Below, in pieces: positions 44,958 to 53,930 of a stretch of 64,000 nucleotides of DNA. Each line of letters starts with the position of its first letter. Position 1 is the first letter of the stretch. The stretch lies in the NCBI GenBank assembly GCA_947054505.1, contig CAMRWU010000003.1, positions 1-64,000 on the forward strand. Reading direction: 5' to 3'. The stretch is from an uncultured Pseudomonadota bacterium (lineage in GTDB: Bacteria; Pseudomonadota; Alphaproteobacteria; RF32; CAG-239). The translations under genes were made by a program, and so were the position numbers. Under the pieces are notes generated by a model. It was not told where the DNA came from, did no database searches, and was given only the letters and a program-made list of their open reading frames with translations.

Positions 44958-46127
44958 TTATTCCTCCTTTGCTTCCGGTGTAACATCAGAAGCATTAACC
45001 TTTTGTCCGTTGGAAACCTTTTGCAAGCCTTGAATAATAACCTTATCGCTGGCTTCCAATCCGGATTCAACAACTTGTTCCGTGCCTATAACATCACCTA
45101 AAACAACGCGCTTTTGTTCGGCAATACCCTCATCATTAACGGTATAGACATAGTTACCGTGTTGGTCTTGAGCGATAGCCGCTTGCGGAACCATAATGGC
45201 AATCTTGTCTTCTTTTTCACCAACGCGAATATCAACATAATTCCCCGGAATAAGCAGGTTTCTGTCATTGCTGTATTCGGCATAAACGGCAATTGTCGCA
45301 GTGTTGGAGTTAATTTCATTATCCGTAAAGCGAGATTTCAGGTGATTAACCAAAACGGTTCCGTCAGCCAAAACTAATTCTGTTTTAATCGGTGACGATT
45401 CACTACCGTTAGTGTACAAACGACGCAAGCTTAACATGTCCTTGTCAGAAACGGAAAAAGCAACGCGGATAGGGTCTGTTTGTACGATACGGGCAAGATC
45501 TTCTGTCGTGGAGTTAACGTAGTTTCCTTCCGTAACCATTGCTTTACCGATATAACCGGTAATCGGAGCTTTAATTTCTGTGTAATCCAAATCAATTTTA
45601 GCCAAATTAAGATTCGCCTCAGCTTGAGCAACAGCCGCTTTGGCCTGCAAATAAGCACTTTCTGCGGCATCTAAGGTCGCTTTTGAAGCGTAGTTTTGCT
45701 TGCTTAGCGAAGCTTGACGGCGATAATCTCTTTCCGTGCGAACCAAATTGGCTTTAGCACTGGCGAGTTCGGCTTGGCGTAATTCAACCGTGGCAATATA
45801 ACGTTTTTGTTCAATAACAAACAAAATGTCGCCCTCATTGACCAAAGAACCTTCTTGGAACAAAACTTTTTCAACATAACCGGTAACTTGCGGTTTCAAA
45901 TTAACGCTTTTAATGGCTTCAACATGGCCGATATAGTTTTGTTTTGGAGCAATATTGCGGGTTGACAACTTTTGAGTCAGCACGTAGGGCGTACCGCCGC
46001 CCATACCGCCCATTCCCCCCATCTGCGGGGTCAGGCGTCCTTTTAAAAACCAACCAAACGCCACACAGGCGCCCAAAATAACAACTTGTCGGATAATTGT
46101 CCGTTTATGAATAGTTCCAACTCGCAT
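44958..46127 (-). CDS. RND efflux periplasmic adaptor (membrane fusion protein)
   Basis: 389 residues. An N-terminal membrane anchor (about residues 12-30) precedes a Met/Gly-rich linker, the lipoyl half-motif GYVEKVLFQEGSLVNEGDILFVIE, a coiled-coil hairpin (about 105-165, rich in Ala/Lys/Glu), the second lipoyl half-motif IKAPITGYIGKAMVTEGNYV, and the beta-barrel domain. It bridges the pump to the outer-membrane channel. It starts two bp after the tetR stop and ends three bp before the pump gene. Confidence 0.94.
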   Translation of the reverse strand: MRVGTIHKRTIIRQVVILGACVAFGWFLKGRLTPQMGGMGGMGGGTPYVLTQKLSTRNIAPKQNYIGHVEAIKSVNLKPQVTGYVEKVLFQEGSLVNEGDILFVIEQKRYIATVELRQAELASAKANLVRTERDYRRQASLSKQNYASKATLDAAESAYLQAKAAVAQAEANLNLAKIDLDYTEIKAPITGYIGKAMVTEGNYVNSTTEDLARIVQTDPIRVAFSVSDKDMLSLRRLYTNGSESSPIKTELVLADGTVLVNHLKSRFTDNEINSNTATIAVYAEYSNDRNLLIPGNYVDIRVGEKEDKIAIMVPQAAIAQDQHGNYVYTVNDEGIAEQKRVVLGDVIGTEQVVESGLEASDKVIIQGLQKVSNGQKVNASDVTPEAKEE

Positions 46128-46129
46128 TT

Positions 46130-46750
46130 CTACTTTTTCTCCACTTTAATTCCATCCATAATCAGGTCAAAACTCTTGGTAATTGTTTGTACCAGATTCA
46201 TCGGGTAAGTTTTACCCACATAAGCATTCACAACGCCGCGCCACATACACATGAGCACGATAGCTGTTTCAAAAATATCTGCATTGGGGGATATTTCTCC
46301 ATTTTTTTGCAACAAAGTCAATATTTCTTTTAGCTGATAAAGTGGAAAATCTTTAATCTCTCTTATTTGATCTGAGATTTTATTAATAATGGCTTCTGAC
46401 CATTCCATCTGATAAATAATAAAGAATAAGAATTTGCAATATTCCCTGTCATTTTGAATAATTTCGGCATCGGCAATAACCGAATTGCGGAAATCCTCAA
46501 AAGTCTTAATGCTATCAGTTGAATAGGCAATTCTGTTTTGCTTATCATTAAAAATTTTGTTCATCAGCTCGGCCAGCAAATCCGCCTTATTGCGAAAATG
46601 CCAATAAACAGCTCCTTTGGTAAGATTGATTCGTTTGGCAATCTCTTCAAATGTTGTACGCGAATATCCTTTTTCATAAAACAAATCAAGAGCCGATGTT
46701 AAGACGGCTTCTTTTGTCTGTTCTGCTTCTTCTTTTGTTCTGCGGGGCAT
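46130..46750 (-). CDS. TetR/AcrR-family transcriptional repressor
   Basis: About 206 residues from the ATG at 46750, preceded by AAGGAAAG; an upstream in-frame start would add eight residues. The TetR DNA-binding domain is residues about 5-55 (ALDLFYEKGYSRTTFEEIAKRINLTKGAVYWHFRNKADLL). The C-terminal ligand-binding region is AcrR/TtgR-like (MCMWRGVVNAYVG). It is first in the operon with the efflux pair and should repress all three genes and be released by a toxic ligand. A candidate operator overlaps its promoter. Confidence 0.94.
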   Translation of the reverse strand: MPRRTKEEAEQTKEAVLTSALDLFYEKGYSRTTFEEIAKRINLTKGAVYWHFRNKADLLAELMNKIFNDKQNRIAYSTDSIKTFEDFRNSVIADAEIIQNDREYCKFLFFIIYQMEWSEAIINKISDQIREIKDFPLYQLKEILTLLQKNGEISPNADIFETAIVLMCMWRGVVNAYVGKTYPMNLVQTITKSFDLIMDGIKVEKK

Positions 46751-46766
46751 GTTTCTTTCCTTTTTA

Positions 46767-46809
46767 TATACCAACGCGTATGTATAGCGAAAGGAATTAT
46801 AATAAGCAA
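46767..46809 (-). promoter_or_regulatory. promoter and candidate TetR operator of the efflux operon
   Basis: Minus strand -35 TTGCTT (46809-46804), 17 bp, -10 TATACA (46786-46781). TATACATACGCGTTGGTATA (46786-46767) is an imperfect 20-bp palindrome, TATAC arms around ACGCGT, covering the -10 and running to the ribosome site region, as expected for a TetR-type operator. Confidence 0.65.
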
Positions 46810-46871
46810 TAGTTAAAAAAATATTTTTATTATAATTTGGTATGTATAATAAAATTTTTTTCCAAAAAAAA

Positions 46872-46924
46872 TTGTCCTCCCTGCGTGATTGATTGTTGAC
46901 ACTTCGCGCTGATTTTGTTAAAAT
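46872..46924 (+). promoter_or_regulatory. promoter with conserved upstream box of the LRR cysteine-rich gene
   Basis: Box TTGTCCTCCC (46872-46881), 14 bp, -35 TTGACA (46896-46901), 17 bp, -10 TAAAAT (46919-46924). The same box, spacer and promoter geometry precede the paralogue at 56.83 kb and occur at the left edge of the window. The 5' leader and AAAGGAGG ribosome site are also shared with the 56.83-kb gene. Confidence 0.75.
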
Positions 46925-46966
46925 AGACTGGTGAGACCGGTTCTATTTTAAGCAAAGGAGGCTGCC

Positions 46967-48958
46967 ATGAAACATCATCTATCTTTGTTATGTTTCGCTT
47001 TAACGTTATTTTTATATGTTAACGAAACGGTAGCCAACCTCCTCTTAAAACAAAACCCTACACCATTGGAGCCGGCCTCATATGCTTCTTCCGGCGAAAG
47101 TTATCAGCTTGCCAAAGTGACGTGGTTGCCTGATTATTTAGGTGATAACAAAAGCTATGGTGTCAACCGTGTTAATGACAGCGGCAATAAGGGGAGTAAC
47201 AAGACTTGTGCAAATTATGGTTTGTTAAGCTCCTGTCCGGCACGTAAAGCAGGTCGAGGCGTTTCGCATCCCATCACGGGACTAACGTGTTATAAGGAAT
47301 GCGTCTGTGATAGTACTTATTATAAATATAGCTCAGAGAATTGCAAATCGCCTAAGATTTTAGGAGGCGATATTTGTCAAGATACTGTGTCTTCTATGTC
47401 TGTTTCATCATTATGTTCTTGTCCTGAAGATTATATATTGTCTTCATGTCCAGAGGGAGCGCTTTGTAATGAATGTGAAGATAAGTACAAACAAATCGGT
47501 TGTCAGGATGGGTTTGTTTTGGAAACTGGCAAATGTGTTAAAGAAGTCAATTGCGATGATTATCCATTGATCATTTGTCCAAATGGCGGAAGTTGCAGTC
47601 AATGTCCTGATGGTGATTTCTTTAAGTTGGACAACTGTGATAGTGAAAAAGGGTGGAAGTTGTCTCAGGACAAGACGACTTGTGAAGAAGTCGATTGTCC
47701 TGTCGGTTATACTGCCGGTGTAACAACATGTGGTCAAGATGGGTATGATGTATCTTTCAATGGCTGGTCTGGAGGACAACAGTGTGGTTTGTGTAAATGT
47801 AATAATATTGACACCACTTGTACAGAGGCTAACTATCCGTTGATGTCGGCACCGGCATATGCCAGCTACAGCAGTTGCAATACGGGATGTGGTTCAGATA
47901 CGATTACAAAATACAAGATAACAAGTTGTTGGGAGGGGTATGAGTTATCTGGCAATACATGCGTGGAAGTGGACCAAGGCGAGTTAATATATGAAATCGT
48001 GGTTTTAGAAGATAATGTCACTCATAGTTTTTATGTGGAATTGGATGGAGGAGTTCATCGGATGACCGTAGATTGGGGGGATAGACCTTATGCCTATGAT
48101 GAACCGCATTATTTTACAAACAGATCAGATACGGTTAAGAATACATATCGTAAAAAAGGGAATTACATTATAAAGATAAAGGGAAGTCATATCCATGAAT
48201 TCTATGATGTTTATGATGAAACAGTTGATAAATCATACGTTTACAAGTTGTATTCGCTCCAACTTCCCAGATTGATACAATTAAATTTTGGAGGTGTTTA
48301 TCAGAGGGGGCAAGCAAAACCGGCAGGTGTGGCAAAAGAATGTAAAATAACAGGAGAGATACCAGATCTTCCTCCAAATTTACATATTGCTAAAAATTTA
48401 TTTCTTAACTGTACAGAGCTGACTGGTAACATTCCAGAACTTCCTAAAGACTTAAGTAATGCGACTAATATGTTTAAGGGATGTACCGGACTTTCAGGTG
48501 TTATACCTGAAATACCTAAACATTTAAATGATGCAAGCGGGATGTTTGAGGGATGTACCGGACTTTCAGGTGTTATACCTGAAATACCTAAACATTTAAA
48601 TGATGCAAGCGGGATGTTTGAGGGATGTACCGGACTGACAGGAGCTATTCCAGATTTTCCTAGCAGTTTAGAATATGCAAGAAGAATGTTTAAAGGATGC
48701 ACAGGCTTAAGCGGATCAATACCAGAGCTTCCTGATAAATTAGCCTATACTGGTTCTATATCTGGTGTTTCTGATGGAATGTTTTACGGGTGCAGTGGTC
48801 TAAGCGGAGAAATAACCAAGTTACCGGCAAAGTTGAACATGGGACACGGTATGTTCTATGGCACTCAAGTTATTCCTGCTACTGGATTATGTCAGCCTAA
48901 GAATCCGCAAGGAGGCGGAAAACCATTTGAAAATTACGTATTGCCCTATTGTCAATAA
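46967..48958 (+). CDS. cysteine-rich exported protein with BspA-like leucine-rich repeats
   Basis: 663 residues. A signal peptide (LSLLCFALTLFLYVNETVA) is followed by a conserved module of about 130 residues (LLLKQNPTPLEPASYASSGE to about residue 120) that is nearly identical in the 56.83-kb paralogue. Residues about 125-340 are cysteine-rich modules (CPEGALCNECEDKYKQIGCQ, GGQQCGLCKCNNIDTTCT). Residues about 345-440 form a beta-rich linker. Residues about 455-640 are leucine-rich repeats of about 24 residues, G-C-x-G-L-x-G-x-I-P-x-x-P-x-x-L-x-x-A-x-x-M-F-x-x, of the BspA type used by bacterial surface adhesins. Two adjacent repeats are identical at DNA level. No anchor is seen. Probably displayed or secreted and involved in binding. 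AAAGGAGG precedes the ATG. Confidence 0.85.
   Translation: MKHHLSLLCFALTLFLYVNETVANLLLKQNPTPLEPASYASSGESYQLAKVTWLPDYLGDNKSYGVNRVNDSGNKGSNKTCANYGLLSSCPARKAGRGVSHPITGLTCYKECVCDSTYYKYSSENCKSPKILGGDICQDTVSSMSVSSLCSCPEDYILSSCPEGALCNECEDKYKQIGCQDGFVLETGKCVKEVNCDDYPLIICPNGGSCSQCPDGDFFKLDNCDSEKGWKLSQDKTTCEEVDCPVGYTAGVTTCGQDGYDVSFNGWSGGQQCGLCKCNNIDTTCTEANYPLMSAPAYASYSSCNTGCGSDTITKYKITSCWEGYELSGNTCVEVDQGELIYEIVVLEDNVTHSFYVELDGGVHRMTVDWGDRPYAYDEPHYFTNRSDTVKNTYRKKGNYIIKIKGSHIHEFYDVYDETVDKSYVYKLYSLQLPRLIQLNFGGVYQRGQAKPAGVAKECKITGEIPDLPPNLHIAKNLFLNCTELTGNIPELPKDLSNATNMFKGCTGLSGVIPEIPKHLNDASGMFEGCTGLSGVIPEIPKHLNDASGMFEGCTGLTGAIPDFPSSLEYARRMFKGCTGLSGSIPELPDKLAYTGSISGVSDGMFYGCSGLSGEITKLPAKLNMGHGMFYGTQVIPATGLCQPKNPQGGGKPFENYVLPYCQ
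48478..48621 (+). repeat. perfect 72-bp tandem duplication within the leucine-rich repeats
   Basis: 48478-48549 and 48550-48621 are identical over 72 bp, encoding the 24-residue unit GCTGLSGVIPEIPKHLNDAS plus GMFE twice. The identity of synonymous sites shows a recent duplication or gene conversion, and keeps the reading frame. Confidence 0.9.
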
Positions 48959-48967
48959 GTAGAATAT

Positions 48968-48999
48968 AAAAAAGCCCCGCAAACTCGGGGCTTTTTTTT
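48968..48999. terminator. bidirectional terminator between the LRR gene and flgL
   Basis: AAAGCCCCG / CGGGGCTTT stem with A-run and T-run on both sides. Confidence 0.85.
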
Positions 49000-49002
49000 A
49001 TA

Positions 49003-50916
49003 TTACTTCAAATAGTTCAAAAGCGATGTGCTCATCACACTTTGCAAAACTTGATAAGATGCGTTAAGATTGTTCAGAGCCAGCAGAGCTTTCACCGTTG
49101 CTTCCGTCTGGTCAACATTCTTCAGAGATTGGATGCTGTTTTCCAAATTATATTGAATAGAAGCCAAACTTTTATCGGCAGTGGCCAGCATGGTGATGTT
49201 GGCACTCAATTTTGCATTGACCGTATAAAGATCTGTATTCAACTCATTCGTCGTGTTGCCTGAGTTGTATTCGGCACTTTGAATCAATCCGAAAACTTCG
49301 GTGATGATATCGTCCGTGTGATTACTGTTAATCAAACCTTCAAAATCATCAGCGGGATTAATATCTTCAACAATGTTGCCCTGAGCAACTTGTCCTAAAG
49401 CACGGAACAGTTTTTCAAAAGCCGGATTGTTTCCGGTAATATCCATTGTAACAGACTGATTCATCGTAATATGCTTTTCGCTGGCAAAATCACCGCCTTT
49501 ATAATAAGACTGTGTTGACATACTCCACTTGCTGGATGCCGCAATAGTTGTTTCCGTATCGGGAATGCGATTGGGGGCCGCAGTAAAATAAATCTCGCTA
49601 CCGTCAGCGCTAACACCGGTAACCTGTATAGTCGGCGCGATGTTCTTGTCGAACCCATCCATATTAATAACCGAACCGATTGGTAAAGAGGTATTAATTT
49701 TTGCGCCGCCGCCATCAACAATTTGATCATCGGCACGAATAGGTGTCGATTCTTCAAAGGTAATCGTTTTGCCGTCTTCGGAAACCGATTTGACAACATA
49801 AGCACCGTTATGCGTATCACCCGCATCCGAGATAATCATTGTGTCACCCGGTTTCAAAGCCGCAAAAGCCCCGTATTGTGTTGCTTGCAGGCTGTTTTTG
49901 TCACTGTTAAAGGTCAGCGAACCTGTGGTTTCGGCATTGGCCGTCAAAATTTCCTGCATAAAACCGCCGGCATTTTCAGCTTTCAAAACACCTTGATTGC
50001 CGGAGGTTTTCTGAATGGTCAAACTTCCGGTGTCAGCCGCCGTAAATGTTCGGTTGGTCAAGTTGGCACTGCCGCTGTCAGGATATTTGATGTTAATACC
50101 ATCATAGTAGTTTTGAAATTCTTCCAAAGTCGTAAACGGAAAACTAACCGGAGCAACATTTGAGTTACCGCCGCCAAACAAATACTTGCCGTTAACGTTG
50201 ACGTTCAGGGCATCGGCCAGCATAGACATCATTGCAAAAGCTTGCTGTTGCAATTGTCTCATATTTTTGTACTGGTCGTCATTCATTGTATGAGGCGTTC
50301 CTGTCGTCACACCTTCCGCGTTCAAGACCGATGACGAACCGTTAACGGTATAGAGCGGAAAAGTAAACGTTGTTCCTTCAAAAGAAAAATCAGGATTCGT
50401 AGCGGCAACTTTATCTTTCAAAGCATTCATCACATCTTGCGCATAAGTATCGCTTCCAGCGGTCAAGCCTGAGATATCAATGTTATTGCCGTCACCGTTA
50501 TCGGCAAAAGTGTATTGTATACCGTCCAAAGTGAGAGTCTTATTTAAATATACATCATCATTACTGCTAAAGGTAATACTTCCGCCCGTATAGTCAGGGC
50601 TGATTTGTGTCAAATCTGAGGAACCGAATGACGTAAGCATACTTTTAAAGTCGGAAAGCGATTTATTAATCGTTTCCATAGATGTGTTCATTGTCTTAAA
50701 TTCGATATTCAGCAATTTGTTTGTCTGCTGAAAACCGGTGGTAACCGTTGATGTTGCTTCCATACTGACAATGCCGTAAGCATCCATGCCATAACCGGTA
50801 TAATTCGGAGATTTTAAGCCTGTTGTCGCTTGAAAAGCATACAAATCCAGCATTGATTTTGTGCTCATTGTCTGCTTTAACAAGTTCATATTAGTTGCAT
50901 AAGTTGGAACTCTCAT
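49003..50916 (-). CDS. flgL: flagellar hook-associated protein 3 (FlgL)
   Basis: 637 residues, long for FlgL (about 320 in enterics). It joins FlgK to the filament. The terminal flagellin-type helices are conserved: MRVPTYATNMNLLKQTMSTKSMLDLYAFQATTGLKS at the start and LATADKSLASIQYNLENSIQSLKNVDQTEATVKALLALNNLNASYQVLQSVMSTSLLNYL at the end, with the usual heptad pattern. The middle 400 residues are an expanded beta-rich exposed region. Last gene of the flgI operon, 12 bp after flgK. The ribosome site is AAAGGAGA. Confidence 0.88.
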   Translation of the reverse strand: MRVPTYATNMNLLKQTMSTKSMLDLYAFQATTGLKSPNYTGYGMDAYGIVSMEATSTVTTGFQQTNKLLNIEFKTMNTSMETINKSLSDFKSMLTSFGSSDLTQISPDYTGGSITFSSNDDVYLNKTLTLDGIQYTFADNGDGNNIDISGLTAGSDTYAQDVMNALKDKVAATNPDFSFEGTTFTFPLYTVNGSSSVLNAEGVTTGTPHTMNDDQYKNMRQLQQQAFAMMSMLADALNVNVNGKYLFGGGNSNVAPVSFPFTTLEEFQNYYDGINIKYPDSGSANLTNRTFTAADTGSLTIQKTSGNQGVLKAENAGGFMQEILTANAETTGSLTFNSDKNSLQATQYGAFAALKPGDTMIISDAGDTHNGAYVVKSVSEDGKTITFEESTPIRADDQIVDGGGAKINTSLPIGSVINMDGFDKNIAPTIQVTGVSADGSEIYFTAAPNRIPDTETTIAASSKWSMSTQSYYKGGDFASEKHITMNQSVTMDITGNNPAFEKLFRALGQVAQGNIVEDINPADDFEGLINSNHTDDIITEVFGLIQSAEYNSGNTTNELNTDLYTVNAKLSANITMLATADKSLASIQYNLENSIQSLKNVDQTEATVKALLALNNLNASYQVLQSVMSTSLLNYLK

Positions 50917-50928
50917 CGCTTATCTCCT

Positions 50929-53106
50929 TTATACAATACTCAACAGCATCTCTAAAATTTCTTTAGATGCCGTAAATGCTTGTGCCGAAGCGGCATAAGA
51001 CTGTTGAAAAATAATCAATTGCCCCAGTTCTTCATCAAGATCGACACCGCTGATTTTGGCTTCTTTCATAGCAATTGAATCTGTCAGTGTTTGTTGGTAT
51101 GCCAAGGAGGATTCCGCAATGCTGGTCTGTGACGCAATATTACCGACGAACGTAGACGCATAGTTAGCAAGTGTCGTTTGGGTTTCGGCAATAGTACCGG
51201 ATTGTTTAAAAGTATATCCTTCGTTAAACACATTTCCCATTGCCGATGCAATACCATTGGCGGCCGGATTTAAGATATATTTGCCTGTCGCATTGTTGAA
51301 CTGCGGAGCACCGCCGGCAATCAAAACCGGAGCCGTCTGAAACTCTTCTCTGACGTTAATTGACAAGGCGGCGTTAACGTTTGACGGTTGCAAGCCGATA
51401 CGTCCCATCAAAGTATTATTGCTGACACTGCCGGATTCGCTGATTTCCATTTGTCCGCCGCCGGTGTTTTGGATGCGAAGCATATAGCCGTTACCGTTGG
51501 GAACCAGCGAGGCAAAAATATGGTCGTTCAAATCTTCATTGTTGTTGATTTTGTTGACGATATCAGTCAAGCTGTCTGTTGATGTAATAGTAATTGAGGC
51601 AAAATTCATTCCGTTTTCTTGGTCAGAAAAGTTCCATGTCACATTACCCTTAACGCCGAGATTTGATTTCAAACCCAAGACTTTTGAATCATAGATATAC
51701 TCGTTAGATTCTCCTGTAAAGAAGTCATTCAGGCCAAAAAAGCTGGAGAAACCTTCAAAAGTTCGGTCATAAATATCATTACCGTTGGCATCAAACAGAA
51801 TAGTTGCGTTTTTCTGGTCAGCTCCTGCCTGTGAACCGGCTTCATCAATAATCGAAAGACCGTAATTGCTGTCACCGGTTTCAATCACCAATTTTCCGTT
51901 GCGGTCAAAAGAGACGGAAGCCATCGGCAGGTTGGCGCCATCAGCGGATTGTAACCATTCCTGAAGTTTATCAGCCATTTCACTGATTGTTCCTTGTGAA
52001 AAGCCCAAACCACCTTTGAGATTGGTGGTCGCAACCTGATTTCCTTCATTGTCAAAGATAACGAAGCGGACATCACCTTCGCTGATGTTTATCTTTTGCG
52101 TGTTGGGATCAATAAAGGTGCGTGTACCGGTTAGTGTATCAGGAGTATTCGGGTATGCGGTTCCCTGATTGTGCAATTCATTGATGCTTTCTTTAAGGGC
52201 GCCGGCCAATTCGTCCAATTGTGCCTGCAAAGAGGGTAGGGTTTCATCGCGTACTTCAATCAGTCCTTTGATACTTCCATCTTTCAATCGGTATGTGATA
52301 TCTTTCCCGTCCACATAAATACCGGAAATATTGCCGCCGGCATATGTTGCCGAGGGACTGGTTTGGGTCAATGAGGTATGAGACAGCTTGTGCGGCTCGT
52401 TATCCAACAGCATGATACCGTCGGTTGTTTGAATAATCATTTCGCCGTTTTCGCGCTTGAAATAAGACAAATCAAGTTTTTCACTTAATTGACGCAAGGC
52501 TTGGTCACGTTGATCTTCCAAATCAACAACACTGTCATAACCCAAAACCGTATATTTAACGATTTCATCATTCAGGCGGTGCAACTCATCCAAAAGCGAG
52601 TTGACTGTGGTAACATCTTCGGCAATCTGCATGTCGGCGTCTCCGCGCAGTTTCTGAATTTCTTGAGAAATGGAATTCAGGCGAGATGTCATCGTTGTGG
52701 CTTGGCTTAAAAGATTGTAACGACCGGATGAAGAGGTAACATCCGAAGCAAATGTATTAAAAGCGGTTTGTAAATCAGCAACATTAGCGGCCACGGAGTT
52801 GTTACCCTGCGGAGTACCGAGCAAAATTTCGGTTTTACCCAGAAATTCACTTTGCGCCGACAAGCTTCCCGTCAAAGAATTGGAGGCCAGAAAACTTTTC
52901 AATAAGCCTTCGTTAACCAAACGGGTCGTTGTGTTCAGTTTCACACCGTGATTATAACCGGCCATCACAACATTGCTCTGCTGTGCGATTTTGCGGGTAT
53001 AACCCTCGGTATCAACATTAGCCACATTGCGGCTGATGATGTCTAACTGACCCTGTGCGGCTTTCATACCGCTGATTGCTGTTCCTAAACTTGGAATTAA
53101 CGCCAT
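50929..53106 (-). CDS. flgK: flagellar hook-associated protein 1 (FlgK)
   Basis: 725 residues. It forms the first junction between hook and filament. The N-terminal rod/hook signature (LGTAISGMKAAQGQLDIISRNVANVDTEGYTRKIAQQ) and C-terminal core (DLDEELGQLIIFQQSYAASAQAFTASKEILEMLLSI) are conserved. A middle region of about 450 residues is exposed, as in other FlgK proteins. Ribosome site AGGAGGTG. Ten bp separate it from flgN upstream. Confidence 0.94.
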   Translation of the reverse strand: MALIPSLGTAISGMKAAQGQLDIISRNVANVDTEGYTRKIAQQSNVVMAGYNHGVKLNTTTRLVNEGLLKSFLASNSLTGSLSAQSEFLGKTEILLGTPQGNNSVAANVADLQTAFNTFASDVTSSSGRYNLLSQATTMTSRLNSISQEIQKLRGDADMQIAEDVTTVNSLLDELHRLNDEIVKYTVLGYDSVVDLEDQRDQALRQLSEKLDLSYFKRENGEMIIQTTDGIMLLDNEPHKLSHTSLTQTSPSATYAGGNISGIYVDGKDITYRLKDGSIKGLIEVRDETLPSLQAQLDELAGALKESINELHNQGTAYPNTPDTLTGTRTFIDPNTQKINISEGDVRFVIFDNEGNQVATTNLKGGLGFSQGTISEMADKLQEWLQSADGANLPMASVSFDRNGKLVIETGDSNYGLSIIDEAGSQAGADQKNATILFDANGNDIYDRTFEGFSSFFGLNDFFTGESNEYIYDSKVLGLKSNLGVKGNVTWNFSDQENGMNFASITITSTDSLTDIVNKINNNEDLNDHIFASLVPNGNGYMLRIQNTGGGQMEISESGSVSNNTLMGRIGLQPSNVNAALSINVREEFQTAPVLIAGGAPQFNNATGKYILNPAANGIASAMGNVFNEGYTFKQSGTIAETQTTLANYASTFVGNIASQTSIAESSLAYQQTLTDSIAMKEAKISGVDLDEELGQLIIFQQSYAASAQAFTASKEILEMLLSIV

Positions 53107-53116
53107 GGCACACCTC

Positions 53117-53566
53117 CTACAAAGTTCTGTTTATGGCCAGCGCATTCTTGTTGTTGTCCAAAGGCGAATAACGCCCCTGCGCGCCATAAGATGTTGCGTT
53201 ACTGTTATTGGTCATTTTGGCAATGTTGATGATGGTATTCATCACATTTTGGCTGGTTTCCATATGGGTTTTCAGCAACTGTTCGTTTTCCTTGATCAGA
53301 TTGTCCAAGTTGACCGATATACTTTTTAACTCAATCCGCTCAGCTTCTTCCAACGTCGACAATTCTTCTTGATGCTTGATGAAATATGCGACCATCGAGC
53401 GATAAGCGGCAATGATCTTAGATTTTTTTTCATAAAGTTGGCTGACGGCATCGGTGTCATATTCTTGCAGAGCCTTGTTTTCCGCGGCTAAAATCTCGGA
53501 AAATCCACGCACGACTTCTTTGAAGTCGTTTACTTTTGAGCCGGTTGTATCATGTAATTCTTCCAT
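53117..53566 (-). CDS. flgN: FlgN-like flagellar export chaperone
   Basis: 149 residues, wholly helical: two long amphipathic helices with heptads at about residues 12-60 and 65-115 (EEAERIELKSISVNLDNLIKENEQLLKTHMETSQNVMN), then a polar tail. FlgN chaperones the hook-associated proteins FlgK and FlgL; its place directly before flgK and flgL fits. Sequence identity within this family is low, so the assignment relies on size, fold and position. GAGGTGA is the ribosome site. Confidence 0.75.
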   Translation of the reverse strand: MEELHDTTGSKVNDFKEVVRGFSEILAAENKALQEYDTDAVSQLYEKKSKIIAAYRSMVAYFIKHQEELSTLEEAERIELKSISVNLDNLIKENEQLLKTHMETSQNVMNTIINIAKMTNNSNATSYGAQGRYSPLDNNKNALAINRTL

Positions 53567-53575
53567 AATATCACC

Positions 53576-53929
53576 TCATCCCTGAATTGATCCGCTTGTT
53601 TCTTGCGCCTGCATGTCGATAATTGAGCGCATAATATCTTCTTTGATGCCGATACGTCCTGTTTTTGCCATAACCTTGCCATATTCATCCAACAACATTG
53701 AGCGGTAAATTTTTTCGGCATGACCACCGCCAAAGATACCATCGGTAGAAACGCCCTCAAACATTGTTTCCATCATTTTAGTGATGAAAAATGCTTCAAA
53801 GTTTTCCGCTGTTTCGGCGATTTTTGCTTCGTTTTTTTCTTTTGCCAAAGCCTCGGTATTAGCTGACGGCGGATTTTTCAGGCCGTACAGGCTGTTGTCA
53901 AATTGATATGTCCCTTGCAATACGTTCAT
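53576..53929 (-). CDS. flgJ: rod-binding protein (FlgJ N-terminal domain only)
   Basis: 117 residues. The rod-binding domain motif is clear: AENFEAFFITKMMETMFEGVS then GIFGGGHAEKIYRSMLLDEYGKVMAK. It helps the flagellar rod assemble through the periplasm. The C-terminal muramidase domain of enteric FlgJ is absent, which is normal in many alphaproteobacteria where a separate transglycosylase does that job. It starts one bp after the flgI stop, indicating translational coupling. Confidence 0.92.
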   Translation of the reverse strand: MNVLQGTYQFDNSLYGLKNPPSANTEALAKEKNEAKIAETAENFEAFFITKMMETMFEGVSTDGIFGGGHAEKIYRSMLLDEYGKVMAKTGRIGIKEDIMRSIIDMQAQETSGSIQG

Positions 53930-53930
53930 C

